Source: Armigeres subalbatus
Taxonomy: Eukaryota; Arthropoda; Insecta; Diptera; Culicidae
Assembly (NCBI RefSeq): GCF_024139115.2
Contig: NC_085139.1
Coordinates: 105,315,935-105,379,934, forward strand
Direction: 5' to 3'
DNA length: 64,000 nucleotides
The notes under the pieces were generated by a model that saw only the letters and a list, made by a program, of their open reading frames with translations, was not told the DNA's origin and did not search any database. This document shows positions 53,949-64,000 of the stretch, in pieces. How positions within the stretch are numbered: position 1 is the stretch's first letter; every line of letters begins with the position of its first letter. The translations under genes were made by a program, and so were the position numbers.

Positions 53949-54827
53949 CAGTATGTGAGAACTACGCACGCTTGCTCCAAACATAAAGAAGTGTCAATAA
54001 CCTCCTGAAGCAGCGGGCAATTACGTACGTCTGTGCTTCTGGTTTTTACTTTCAACCAAAAGCACTGCGCTACTGCACGCGGCTCATTTATAGGGGAGAT
54101 TGAACGCATTCAATCACTTCGATTTCCCAAGCCATTTTGGTCGTAAGTTTCCGATTATGAGCTCCAGTTTCTAATAATAGTTGAACGTTTTTAGGGCGGA
54201 ACTCCCCAATCGAATCTTTGCGCTACGGAAATGGCCCAAGGCCTCTCGGACTAACCGAACTTCATACACTTGTGATTATGCACTATCAGAAAATGCAAGC
54301 GTGGAAAAATCATACCCCTTTTCATGTTGATATCCCACAGCTCGCCTGTTTCAGCTTTTTTTGTGGCTAGCCGTGTCTCTAACACAAGTGCACCAGAAAA
54401 TGCCAATCGGTTGGGATGTTTTGTTTTTTGGTTATCAATTTTTGCTGTTTTCATTTCCATTTTCTGAATACCTAGTTCTGCATCTGCAACATGCCACTTA
54501 CACGTAAACCCTCCCTCTTTAATGATGGTGATGGTGATGATGGTACACATAGGCGATAGGTTCGATATTGCGATCATCGTTATTGTGTAAGCAATCAACT
54601 GGAGTATGTTTTTCCCAAAACTTTTTAAATTGCAGATACACAAAAATACAAACAACACGTGTTATTGTACTGTGGGGAAACACGTGTTATTGTGCTGCGA
54701 TTGTGCAACATTAGATCGTCCTATACCTCTCTAATTGTGTCGACAAATCGAATGATAACAAATGACCGCTTGTTTTGCTATTGCTAATGCAAAGCTGATA
54801 ACGTAACTTGTTGTTTCCCTTCTGTTT
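53949..54827. other. Unassigned interval
   Basis: A 135-codon frame on the minus strand (54251-54658) begins at TTG and shows only a hydrophobic stretch; I do not accept it as a gene. ACACGTGTTATTGT occurs twice near 54656 and 54681. Confidence 0.3.
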
Positions 54828-55058
54828 ATTTTTTATCAGACTAAGGCCGCTTGTGCGGTACGCCGCTCGATACATAAAAGTACGTTACTAGCCACGCAGT
54901 CTACGCAGGGTTTGCAAATGTTTTTCCTCTTGATTGATCCACCTTGCTCGCTGCGAGCCACCTCTTTTTGTATCAGTGGATTCTCTATTGAGAACCATTT
55001 TTATAGGGTTACTCTCCCATATTCTGGCTACGTATCGGTCTTTCGCAGTCGTCCTATT
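54828..55058 (-). pseudogene. RTE-B 3' fragment
   Basis: On the minus strand this matches the last 230 bp of the element at 47501-47730: the tail complement TATCAGACTAAGGCCG, CACATAAAAGT, CCACGCAGTCT and GATTGATCCACCTTGC. It is 5'-truncated and diverged by small indels. Confidence 0.75.
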
Positions 55059-55118
55059 GGACATGATGAATGATGAACCTAGGATAAACCCATATTATAA
55101 CATTCCCAGAACATGTAA

Positions 55119-55283
55119 GGGTTCTTTCTAAAATTACGTAACGCTAAATTTGGTGATTTTGGACCCCCACCCTCCCCCTCGTAATACTTTTTGTATGGAA
55201 GGTTTATTTTTTTGTACGGGTCGTAACCCTCGGCTTGATCCCCTCCCTCCCCCTTCAGCGTTACGTAATTTGTGAAAGGCCCC
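55119..55283. mobile_element. 165-bp MITE with TAA duplication (AATTACGTAACGCT ends)
   Basis: GGGTTCTTTCTAAAATTACG (continuing TAACGCT) at the left and the complement of the right end GGGGCCTTTCACAAATTACG form the TIR. TAA occurs at 55116-55118 and 55284-55286. The interior has C-rich stretches (CCCCCACCCTCCCCC). The layout fits Harbinger-like MITEs common in Aedes. Confidence 0.82.
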
Positions 55284-55394
55284 TAAGAAAATCCCAAATT
55301 TTAAGTTAAAGTCTCGATATGTATTTTATTTAATCAACAAGAAGTCGTCACCATTCTTATGAGTTGGAATAACTCCAAGAGGATTCATTGCACC

Positions 55395-57223
55395 ATTATT
55401 CATTCATTTATTTAGTTAACATCTAGACAGATAACACTGAATCAACAATTTGACGCCACAATACACGGTTCGAGGCCGCATCTCTCCATCCTCGGATACG
55501 CCCCACGCTCGCCAAGTCGTTTTGCACGAAGCGAACACCATCTTTGCAGGGTTGCTGTCTGCCATTCTTGCAACATGTCCTGCCCATCGTACCCTTCCGG
55601 CTTTAGCTACCTTCTGGATACTGGGTTCGCCGTAGAGTTGGGCGAGCTCATGGTTCATTCTTCGCCGCCACACACCGTCTTCTTGCACACCGCCAAAGAT
55701 GGTCCTAAGCACCCGTCTCTCGAATACTCCGAGTGCTTGCAATTCCTCCTCGAGCATTGTCCATGTTTCATGTCCGTAGAGGACAACCGGTCTTATAAGC
55801 GTCTTGTACATGACACATTTGGTGCGGTGGCGAATCTTTTTCGACCGCAGTTTCTTCTGGAGCCCGTAGTAGGCCCGACTTCCACAGATGATGCGCCTTC
55901 GTATTTCTCGACTAACGTTGTTGTCAGCCGTTAGCAAGGATCCGAGGTAGACGAATTCCTCGACCACCTCGAAGGTATCCCCGTCTATCGTAACACTGCT
56001 TCCCAGGCGGGTCCTGTCGCGCTCGGTTCCGCCCACAAGCATGTACTTTGTCTTTGACGCATTCACCACCAGTTCAACTTTTGTTGCTTCACGTTTCAGG
56101 CGGGTGTACAGTTCTGCCACCTTTGCAAATGTTCGGCCGACAATGTCCATGTCATCCGCGAAGCAAATAAATTGACTGGATCTGTTGAAAATCGTACCCC
56201 GGCTGTTACACCCGGCTCTCCGCATGACACCTTCTAGCGCAATGTTGAACAACAGGCACGAAAGTCCATCACCTTGCCTTAGTCCCCGGCGCGATTCGAA
56301 CGAACTGGAATGTTCGCCCGAAATCTTCACATAGTTTTGCACACCATCCACCGTTGCTTTGATCAGTCTGGTAAGCTTCCCAGGGAGCTGTCCTCGTCCA
56401 TAATTTTCCACAGCACTACGCGGTCTATACTGTCGTATGCCGCCTTGTAATCAACGAACAGATGGTGCGTTGGGATCTAGTATTTACGGCATTTTTGAAG
56501 GATTTGCCCTAGAGTAAAGATCTGTCGAGCGGCCGTCAACGAAGCCGGCTTGATAACTTCCCAGGAACTCATTCACTAATGGTGACAGACGTCGATGACA
56601 GACAGATGATCTGGGATATCACTTTGTAGGCGGCATTAAGGATGGTGATCGCTCGAAAGTTCTCACACTCCAGTTTGTCGCCTTTCTTGTAGATGGGGCA
56701 TATAACCCCTTCCTTCCACTCCTCCGGTAGCTGTTCGGTTTCCCAGATTCTGACTATCAGTTTGTGCAGGCAAGTGGCCAGCTTTTCCGGGCCCATCTTG
56801 ATGAGCTCAGCTCCGATACCATCCTTACCAGCTGCTTTATTAGTCTTTAGCTGTTGGCTGGCATCCTTAAGTTCCTTCAAGGTGGGGGCTGGTTGGCTTC
56901 CATCGTCCGCTGCCTTGACTTTCACTACCTGTACTATCAGCGTCATTTAGATGTTCTTCACAGTGCTGCTTCCACCTTTCGATCACCACACATTCGTCCG
57001 TCAAGATGCTCCCATCCTTATCACAGCACATTTCGGCTCACGACACGAAGCCTTCGCGGGATGCGATGAGCTTCTGAAAGAACTTGCGTGTTTCTTGAGA
57101 ACGGCACAGCTGTTCCATCTCCTCGCACTCCGCTTCTTCCAGGCGGCGTTTCTTCTCCTGAAAAAGGCGGGTCTGCTGTCTCCGCTTCCGTCTATAACGT
57201 TCCACGTTCTGCCGGGTACCTTG
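55395..57223 (-). pseudogene. RTE-A, second copy, 5'-truncated
   Basis: It closely matches the full-length RTE-A copy from 18361 to about 20250. The 3' end carries the same stop region and a tail of AACTAAATAAATGAATGAAT. RT motifs present include NKAAGKDGIGAELIK, FRAITILNAAYKVISQII, FESRRGLRQGDGLSCLLFN, FADDMDIVGR and LTADNNVSREIRRR. Lesions: a one-base loss near 56390 (DENSFPGK becomes a shifted frame), a scrambled stretch at 56480-56600, and a 55-bp deletion at about 55528 that alters the C-terminus. The 4 bp missing from copy 1 are present. It ends at GCCGGGTACCTTGC, where unrelated RT sequence begins. Confidence 0.85.
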
Positions 57224-57880
57224 CTTGAGGTTACGTTGAGGAGGTTACGGTATGCAATTCAGTTGAGTTCAAGACCGTATAGAAGCAGGCAGTCTATAAT
57301 GGCTTCTCCAATGCGGAGACGAATATCCCTGTTGGTGATCCTATGGGGCTTTGAAAGAGTTTTGATTAAATAGACCCTGGTGCGGCAGTTGACTTTGAAG
57401 GAGCGGAAATGAGGAAGAAATGATTGATGCCTCCATCGACACACGTGACCGCGTACGCATTCGCTGGCGGTCATGCTAAATCTTACCGAGGTGACCCAAA
57501 CGGGTCTTGCGGCGGATTGCGCTCTGATACGAGTGTGTCCAGGTATGTCTCCGACGACTACCAATAGGATGCCGTCGGCATAAATGAAAACGTAAACGTT
57601 GGGTGTCGGGAAGCGAAAGATTCCGTTCGTGACGACCAAAAATAAGGTGAACGCCAGGACCGATCCTTGGGGCACGCCAGTTTCCTCCTGGTAGATTTCG
57701 GAAGACTGATGACGACTTGGAAAGATTGGCCTTTGAGGAAATTCCGAGCAAATGCCAGTATGTTGCCCGAGAATTCCCATTGAGAGATGCAAATTGAGGA
57801 AAAAATTAGGTTGAGCGATGAATTTCACGGTTTGGTGGTCTCCAAGGAACAGAAGAAGTGTTCCTAAATTCACGGCATCG
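57224..57880 (-). pseudogene. RT fragment, LOA/Loner-like
   Basis: The minus strand reads EETGVPQGSVLAFTLFLVV (motif B), NVYVFIYADGILLVVVGD (motif C, with YADG in place of YADD, losing one catalytic Asp) and later NCRTRVYLIKTLSKPHR and IGEAIIDCLLLYGLELN. The region before motif B is out of family context. Two small frame problems replace the usual post-catalytic text. I recognise the general type from Aedes LOA, Loner or Outcast RTs but cannot choose among them. 57880-58395 upstream holds no clear coding; ATGAAATCATGA words cluster at 58240-58325. Confidence 0.6.
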
Positions 57881-58555
57881 TACCCCAGGAGGCCAAATCA
57901 TTTTCACCAATGCAGTATCTCGAAAATAACTTTGAATGAAAGATAATCCATAGTTGAAGTATCCCTCCATGCAGGCACCAAGCATTTGACAAACCGAACA
58001 CAGTTGGCTCCTATAGAATTCATCGCCATTTGCTTCACCTCCTTCTCTGTTACAGGTGCACATTTTCGTCATTAGCAATAACAGCGACTTGATCGACAGC
58101 ATTCACTCTTGTAGAAGTCAAGGGTGTAGAGTGTACATTCGCAAAACATGGAGATTCGGGAGATTCTTGACGATGAATAGTTGAAGGAATTGACATTGCA
58201 GAGCAATCAGCTGCACGGGAACAAATGCATACCCACAATCATGAATAAAAAATCATGAAATCATGAATCATGCCAGTTCATGAAATCATGATTATAATTC
58301 ATGATTTCAGGAACATTATTCATGGTACTACGCAATCTTCAACAGTCGACAAAATGCATAACCGGTTATACTTCGAACACTCCCTTCTCAAAAAGTGAGA
58401 ACGGCTGAAAGGTAGCACGCCGGACTCACTCCGTGTACTCAAGTTCAAAACCCCTGTTGAACTTTTTTTTATTTTTCGATCTCAACAACCAAATCGTAAC
58501 GCATTGGTTGCGTTACGCGCAAATAAATCATGAAATCATGATTTATATTCATGGT

Positions 58556-59093
58556 AATGGTCATGGGTTCGATTCCCAGCCCCTCCACCAAACCTTCGTC
58601 AGTCGCCGGATGCGCAGCCCATGCGGCAGCGTATTGGGGAACGCGTCTTAGGGGCAAGCCAGAGTAAACGCGACGTGCGATGCGACGCGACGCGACAGTG
58701 CAATTTGACAGCCTGATGATAATGATTGTTATTCTTTTACGTGCGTCGCGTCGCGTCGCATCGCTCGTCGCGTTTACTCTGGCTTGCCCCTTACCGTAAC
58801 GGTTGCCTGATGACGACTGACAATTTGTTCTTCTCGGAGGCATTCCTCCAACGGACCCGGCTTAATGGCAACTGAACAATGCAACGAACATTGGATGCAC
58901 GACATGGACAAACGAACACAATGGACTCACGATTAGATGGACTGGCAACGACAACAATAATGGTAATGGAAATCTAAAAATAGATTCTGTGTGGATTCTG
59001 CTCAGCAGAATACCACAGTAGATCTCGGCACAGTAGCGGTTAAGTAACACAGAGTGCCTAACAAATAAAGAAAGGAATAAAAAAAATAAAAAA
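58556..59093 (+). mobile_element. Inner SINE-like retroelement in the outer SINE
   Basis: It is bounded by perfect 12-bp duplications, TATATTCATGGT. It begins with TGGTCATGGGTTCGATTCCC, a B box without an A box, and ends with AACAAATAAAGAAAGGAATA then A-rich sequence. The length is about 395 bp without the internal MITE. A poly(A)-type tail and duplication indicate LINE-mediated insertion; the tRNA-like head suggests a 5'-truncated SINE. Confidence 0.75.
58651..58790. mobile_element. 140-bp Harbinger-like MITE, near-perfect arms
   Basis: GGGGCAAGCCAGAGTAAACG (continuing CGACG) is repeated in complement at the right end with about one mismatch over some 45 bp, including a GCGACGCGACGCGAC block. 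TTA lies at 58648-58650 and 58791-58793. The near identity of the arms indicates a young insertion. It lies within the inner SINE. Confidence 0.9.
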
Positions 59094-59719
59094 TATATTC
59101 ATGGTGTATTTTCATAACATGAAAACACGTTGGATTCATGAAATCATGAATTATTTTCTTATTTCCGGGAACGGATTTTTACCCGTGTGCCATTCCAGTA
59201 AACTAATTTAGTAATCCGTTTTATATCATTATCTAGGCGTTCAACTTGTTTTTGAGTTGTATAGGGTGTCCGTCTCTTTCACATCATTGAATAAGCGACC
59301 TTTTTCAATAAGGTCTCTGCAGTTGTCACACATCCAGAAAATGTTTCGGTGTTAGCATGCACATCCTTCACCGTAGGACAGACCAACACATTTTGCGTGA
59401 AAATAACGACAATTTTGGCACAGGGTGGGTGAGCCTTCCTGTTGTGTAAACCTTAACACTATATCACTACTACGAATCAGTTGCCTATTGTTGTTAGTAG
59501 AACAATCGATGCTCGCAATTAACTTTCAAGGCGCGTTCAGGTAATAAACCAATTCAATTTTCTGCATCTGTTTTTCTGTTGTTAGATGTCGGAGGTTTGC
59601 AGTTCGTTGAATAGAATATTCCAAATCACGGTGCAATACATAACTTTTGTAAATAGTGAATCGCAAGAAACTATTTAATTCCACGGAAGAAGCACAGCAA
59701 AAGACGGTACGACGTGCAC

Positions 59720-60050
59720 CACACCAATAGAACACTTCTATGGGCATGTGTACAAAAATACATATGAGAAAGTTAGTTCTGAAAAATGTATTGCGAGTGC
59801 GGCTGGTGGCCCGGTGCTGGGAATTTGGTTTCATCAGTACCCGCTAAGCTGCGGAGGACGACGAAGGTCCTTCGTAGCTTAGTAGGGAAAGCACCTGTAT
59901 AGCGTACTGGGGTCGTGGGATCAAATCTAACCGAACTAAATCTATCACATGTTGTGCATATGCATAATCGAGTTTCAGACATAGTAATTATTTTCCACTA
60001 CGGGTGGCTCAATACCCGGCATATAGGCAATTAACTTTGAATGTACTGTC
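59720..60050 (+). repeat. tRNA-related SINE relic
   Basis: GTAGCTTAGTAGGGAAAGCA followed by CTGTATAGCGTACTGGGGTC and GTGGGATCAAATCT looks like a decayed tRNA-type promoter. An adjacent 16-bp stem is formed by CTAAGCTGCGGAGGAC and GTCCTTCGTAGCTTAG. TGAAAAATGTATTG and ATAGGCAATTAACTTTGA are shared with 63750-63855. It is not a functional tRNA gene: the acceptor stem is not paired. Confidence 0.5.
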
Positions 60051-60447
60051 AAGGGATACCAAATCAACGTACAGTTAAAAATTCTGAATATTACACGCCA
60101 TGGAAATATTTGAACCCATATTTGTGTGTCCAATAGCCTCTAATTTTACATCAAACTTTTTCTTGTATGCAATATTGAATACAAGCCCCATAGTAATAAC
60201 AAGCTGTAATTTTAAAATGTGATGGAGACATGAGTCGAATCGAATGGAGCCTTTTTGTTACATTTATTTATTTATTTCGTCAACCGACGTAGACTACTAC
60301 AAATACATATACATGTTTTTTTTTTCTTTCGTAATGTTATAACATTAAAAAAAATATTTTTTTGCTAAAGTTGTTTGTAATTATGAATTTAAATTTATAT
60401 CATCATCAAAAAACATCATATATGCAGTAACATTTTTATACTGGGAC

Positions 60448-60672
60448 ATCTCCTAGGCCGGCAAAGTAGGTTCCGGTTCCATACCCAGGACGGAAGGCAT
60501 GCTGTTACAAGCCGAATCTTCCATCGGCCTCGAGTTTATCGCGTAGACGACGGTTAACTAGTCTTTCGACAACCTTAGAGACGCAGGAAGTATGCGAGAT
60601 TGGGTGGGAGGTGACACTATCCTTCGGTATTACTTTGGTATATAACGCTCCATTCCTAAGAATCAAGAAATG
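60448..60672 (-). pseudogene. Short RT fragment, LOA/Loner-like
   Basis: The minus strand reads GALYTKVIPKDSVTSHPISH, TSCVSKVVERLVNRRLRDKL, EADGRFGL, stop, QHAFRPGYGTGTYFAG. This is the RT stretch between motif 1 (RPISLTSC-type) and the FRPG-x-GT motif. Only about 75 residues remain, and it joins the outer SINE copy at its upstream side. The preceding 60050-60447 is AT-rich and unassigned. Confidence 0.65.
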
Positions 60673-60899
60673 TTGAGAAGTAGCACGCCGAACGCTCACT
60701 CAATGGACTCGAGTTCGAGGCGTGTGTTGAACTTTTCAATCCCGACAACCAAATCGTAACGCATTGGATGTGTTACGCGAAAATAAATCATGAAATCATG
60801 AATTATATTCATGGTCTATTTCCATAATATGAAAACACGATGGATTCACGAAATCATGAATCATTTTCTCATTTCGGAGAACGGATTTCTACCCGTGTA
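60670..60899 (+). mobile_element. tRNA-derived SINE (outer type), uninterrupted copy
   Basis: GTAGCACGCCGAACGCTCAC, GACTCGAGTTCGAGGCG, ACCAAATCGTAACGCATTGG, AATAAATCATGAAATCATGA, ATATTCATGGTCTATTTCCA and GAACGGATTTCTACCCGTGT follow the same order as 58400-59190. It gives the empty-site sequence for the inner SINE insertion. Confidence 0.72.
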
Positions 60900-62655
60900 A
60901 TTTTGGGCGAGATTCTAGTTCTGGTATTTGACCATGATTTGATATAAAGCTTTTGCAAAAGTCTTCAAGTAGGCAATCATTTTGGTATGTACCACGCTAC
61001 GACAAAATCAAACGATTCTATCGAGTAAGGTCATCTGATGGCCTCAGACTTGCCAGTGTTCCAGGAGAGCTCGTTAGGTTGGTTGATGAGAGGCCCTGTA
61101 GGTGGTGCAACTGCACTGAGCACTGCGAGCTGTGTCAATTTGACCCAACGGACACTTGCATTGCAATGATCAGCTGAGCGAGCTACTTCAACGATTTTTG
61201 ATAGTCGATTTTTAGCAAATCGCAGTGAGGACATTGCACATCTTCTTGTTGATTATTTATCTACAATTTGCAGCATCGGATGCTCGGATGCATCTACAGC
61301 ATCGGATGCTCAGATAATACTGTAACCCATCTATAGTGTTTTTAGTCCTATGCGGCTATTGCAGCTGAATAATGGTGGAGATAACGATAGCTTAGCTCTA
61401 TCTCTAAATCGAATTTTGACAGCTGATTTTATTCTTGGCTTCTGCTGTATTGAAACTGCTAAAAAAGCATCTTCATTCCCCATATTTCTGCCACACTCAT
61501 GCAGTTTATAAACCAGGAGCCCAACAAATGCGGATGCATTCGAAGATCTACATTCCAAGCTTCTAGACAGAACAAGAACAGTTGCCACCTACATAATTTT
61601 GATAGGAGGTTGCCTCTGCGACCTTGTTTTTTTACGTCACGGTCCTAGGCTTCACAACCATCGTCCTTCACCAGGGCTTTGAACCTGTTGTTCGGGCATG
61701 CCATTATTATAAGCCATTATGTGCCAGCGTGCGGCTATGAATCACGCGAAATTAAATTGAGAGAACATCCACTTTCTGCACTGCCCAGGTAACGATTAGT
61801 TGAGTAATAAATTGAATCTGACAAGCTAATACCAGCCAACCGTAACAAGCTATTCAACTAGATGTCTTTCTTTTCATTGACCATTTTCATGGCCACACCT
61901 CACCACTAGCGATTAACGAAGCATGTTGTTCCATGTTGGAACAACATTTTTTACGTGCTTTTTCCCATCATCAAGGCTAAACGATTAGAAGCACCGTTCC
62001 GCAAACATTTCTTTCGAGGTGACGGCTTTTCCTTCGGCGGTGTCGCCCTCGTCCGCATGGTTGAGTTCTCGTGCGGTGCTCGCTCGGCTCATATTTCATA
62101 AGAACCAAGACAGCAAGACGAAAAACTAAAATGCCACCAAGTAGATCCAAAATTGTTCGACCTAAATCGAATCTTTCGGTACCGAATTGATGGCATGTAC
62201 CCACTAACAAAGGAATCGAAACTATAGGCTTCACCACCGGAACCAAAACGGAGTGCACAGAGAGATAGCTGCACACAAGCCACCGCACCACAATCAAAAG
62301 ACAGAATATGGCCAGCATAAAGTGGGTCAATCGAATCACTCAACGTCAACGATCTGCTCGGCCGGTGTATATAATATTGATGTGTATACAAATCATCAAA
62401 AATATATCGCAGTCCGTACCTGAATGTTGATGAGCAGGTTTATTAGGCACGTACCAATGTTGACAATCAGCTTCAGAGTACATTTTCCATGGTTGTTCCG
62501 AATACTACCGATGATATCCAAGGAAGTATAATATTTCAAGGTTAGTATTTCACATTAAAAAAAGCAAATACATATAGGGAAACCGTACATTTCGTGGCGG
62601 CCTTCCGTGGATCAGTAGTAAGATTTTCTGAGCAAAGGAATGCTTGAGCTAACCG
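60900..62655. other. Unassigned interval
   Basis: A 22-29 bp tandem echo, CAGCATCGGATGCTC, appears twice at 61270-61313. Otherwise I see no supported genes. A GC-richer block at 61960-62380 could be regulatory but has no diagnostic motif. Confidence 0.3.
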
Positions 62656-62659
62656 CCTC

Positions 62660-62745
62660 ATATACAAATGCATTCATGGTAGCTTGGCCTAGAAATCTGG
62701 CAATTAATAACTGTGGAAGTGCATAATTAAACAATTAAATCTGGA
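62660..62745 (+). repeat. Feilai SINE 3' remnant
   Basis: ATTCATGGTAGCTTGGCCTA, GAAATCTGGCAATTAATAAC and TGTGGAAGTGCATAATTAAA match the body near the 3' end of the three Feilai copies (ACTTGGCTTAGAAACCTCGC, AGTTAATAACTGTGG). Head and tail are missing. Confidence 0.55.
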
Positions 62746-63716
62746 ACTAAATTATCGCGATTGGAACAGATCCAATTAGCTAATTAATATAACAACGGAA
62801 GAGACTTACCAGCACAAAGTAACTTAAGCTGCTTGATTATTAATCCGATTTCGATGACACCGGTTTTCGTTGGTTAATTTCACAACCGGGATATTTCCGA
62901 CGGGCATGTCTCAGATTTGCGTTGTAAAATAATGCTAAAGCGAATTTGCAAATTTTTGGTAAAAAATAACACATCAATTGAACTTGTCTTTTCCTTCGGA
63001 GTAGCTTTAAATTCTCAACCTATTTATCGAAAATAAAACCTTTTTCTGACGATGGCGTAAGTTTATCTTTCATTTCCAATAATTGATGGGGTGGGTAAAA
63101 GTCGTGAATAATGAATGAAAAAAAAAACAAACACTTTCGGCTTGGTTATGGTTTGCGACCAATTCGTCGGAAAAGAGAAAGAGGTGCGTCGCACTATTAG
63201 AACAAAAAACTCGTCAGGCGCTATTTCTAGCACCTTGACCCGCAGACAGTGTGTTTGTTACGGGTAGGGTTTTTTTCGCCGGTACTGAATTTTCGAGGAA
63301 GAGCCACCTAATAAAATTTATTAGTTCTGTGTTCAACGCAATCGGGTGCGGTGACACGTGGTGACCTTATTTACTATTGTGGTGCAGACAATTTAGTTCG
63401 ATTGATAAACGGTGCGTTACATGCATTTTGAATGAGCAGGCGTGTGGTGCGTACTGGAACGATTTAGGCGCCCAATGATGACCGAAATTGATAGTGTTCC
63501 GTTGACTTTCGACAAATGGAAGTACCTTGGGCAGATACAATTAAGCCCCTTTAATAATTCTATATTGTGTTCTTGAACTTTTGGCTTTCTGACTGGGTTC
63601 ACGGGTCATAGGAGTGAGTAATTGGACCAAGTGCAATGTTCTTGTTAGATTGTAATCGTTTATCATTTCACGGCTCAGCACTAAGCAAATGGTTCAATAT
63701 ACAATGTTATGAAAAC
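62746..63716. other. Unassigned interval
   Basis: No coding, TIR or repeat structure that I can support. Confidence 0.3.
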
Positions 63717-63925
63717 TCATATGTGAATATGTACGTTATGTGGAAGATATTGATTTGAAAAATGTATTGGAGGTAACCACTTTCCCTTCGATGGGACTCG
63801 AACCCATGACCCTACATAGGGAACCCCCGGAAATAGGCAATTACCTTTGATTGAACTGAACTTGAGTTGCGTGCTCTTGCCTACGCAATGCGGTCGGGTC
63901 TGAGCTTGACGACCGACTGGCAAAT
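63717..63925 (-). repeat. tRNA-related SINE relic with good B box
   Basis: On the minus strand GGGTCATGGGTTCGAGTCCC is a well-formed B box, with GCGTAGGCAAGAGCACGC upstream as a possible A-box region. The lengthened spacing and lack of an acceptor stem exclude a normal tRNA gene. ATAGGCAATTACCTTTGA and TTGAAAAATGTATTG are shared with the relic at 59720-60050. Confidence 0.5.
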
Positions 63926-64000
63926 AGCTTACACAACCTCACTTGATCAGTACCGTTGCTGATGAAGAATGTGTATAGCCGCCAGACATTCTAAATACTC

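Larger units (their letters stand above)
58400..59190 (+). mobile_element. tRNA-derived SINE (outer), interrupted
   Basis: The head GGTAGCACGCCGGACTCACT and CTCAAGTTCAAAACCCC resembles an A box and B box of a tRNA. The body is AACCAAATCGTAACGCATTG, AATAAATCATGAAATCATGA, ATATTCATGGT and, after the insertion, TGAAAACACG and ACGGATTTTTACCCGTGT. A second copy lies at 60670-60899 with the same order and no insertion. The duplication TATATTCATGGT (58544-58555, 59094-59105) is made by the inner SINE. Confidence 0.72.

Noticed and set aside
54251..54658. 135-codon minus-strand frame with a hydrophobic start
   Set aside because: Starts at TTG and lacks any family feature or splice context.
63780..63830. 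tRNA gene on the minus strand
   Set aside because: Good B box, but no acceptor stem and wrong A-to-B spacing; it is a SINE relic.

Overview
The window is eukaryotic and almost certainly from a culicine mosquito (Aedes, most likely Ae. aegypti or a close relative). It is AT-rich, shows no operon-like coding, and is packed with transposable elements typical of Aedes: tRNA-related SINEs of the Feilai type, RTE-, R1-, I- and Jockey/CR1-type non-LTR retrotransposons, many short MITEs with 3-bp TAA/TTA target duplications, and dispersed (ACAY)n-containing repeats. I find no convincing host protein-coding gene. Almost every long open frame is a piece of a reverse transcriptase, an APE-type endonuclease, a Gag-like ORF1, or a tandem repeat that happens to lack stops. 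Two stretches (about 1-830 and 11.69-12.04 kb) look like untranslated leader or first-exon sequence, without proof. The species is inferred from repeat families, not from a database match.

Layout. 1-2.4 kb: leader-like sequence, a relic repeat cluster and a small MITE. 2.46-4.17 kb: a minisatellite of about 75 copies of a 23-bp hairpin-forming unit. 5.1-9.5 kb: a dispersed repeat carrying a decayed R1-clade element, itself hit by a 187-bp LINE fragment with an 11-bp target duplication, then by a second LINE. 10-14.1 kb: relic repeats, RTE fragments, a hAT-type transposase fossil, and a Feilai SINE inside an RTE endonuclease fossil. 14.5-16.9 kb: an R1 element that keeps 5' UTR, ORF1 and 3' end but has lost ORF2 (a half-LINE), sitting in the (ACAY)n tract of a dispersed repeat. 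17.2-21.8 kb: a full-length RTE element (family A) with a 14-bp target duplication. 22.1-23 kb: Feilai and a GGAGGAACTTCC-type minisatellite. 23-26 kb: nothing recognised. 26.1-29.8 kb: a second R1 element in the same kind of repeat, ending at a long (CT)n tract.

31-34.8 kb: I-clade elements. 37.0-42.8 kb: an I-clade copy on the minus strand, split inside its RNase H domain by a 4.3-kb element with terminal inverted repeats, CGTA target duplications and no transposase; this insert holds a 148-bp near-perfect palindrome. 42.8-44.5 kb: a Jockey/CR1-type RT fused in frame to that I fragment and interrupted by a 96-bp MITE. 44.5-50.8 kb: two RTE family B copies in inverted orientation, one full length with a 14-bp duplication and six in-frame stops but no frameshift. 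51-55.3 kb: a 1.28-kb TIR element and several MITEs. 55.4-57.9 kb: a second RTE-A copy and an RT fragment. 58.4-60.9 kb: a SINE carrying a second SINE carrying a Harbinger-like MITE, plus another copy of the outer SINE. 61-64 kb: mostly unassigned sequence with SINE relics.

How the parts relate. The elements form a layered record of insertions, in which target-site duplications and restored reading frames order several events. The most distinctive pattern is that three R1-type elements all lie at the same (ACAY)n site of the same dispersed repeat family, in the same relative orientation. This points to sequence-specific integration of the Waldo type.
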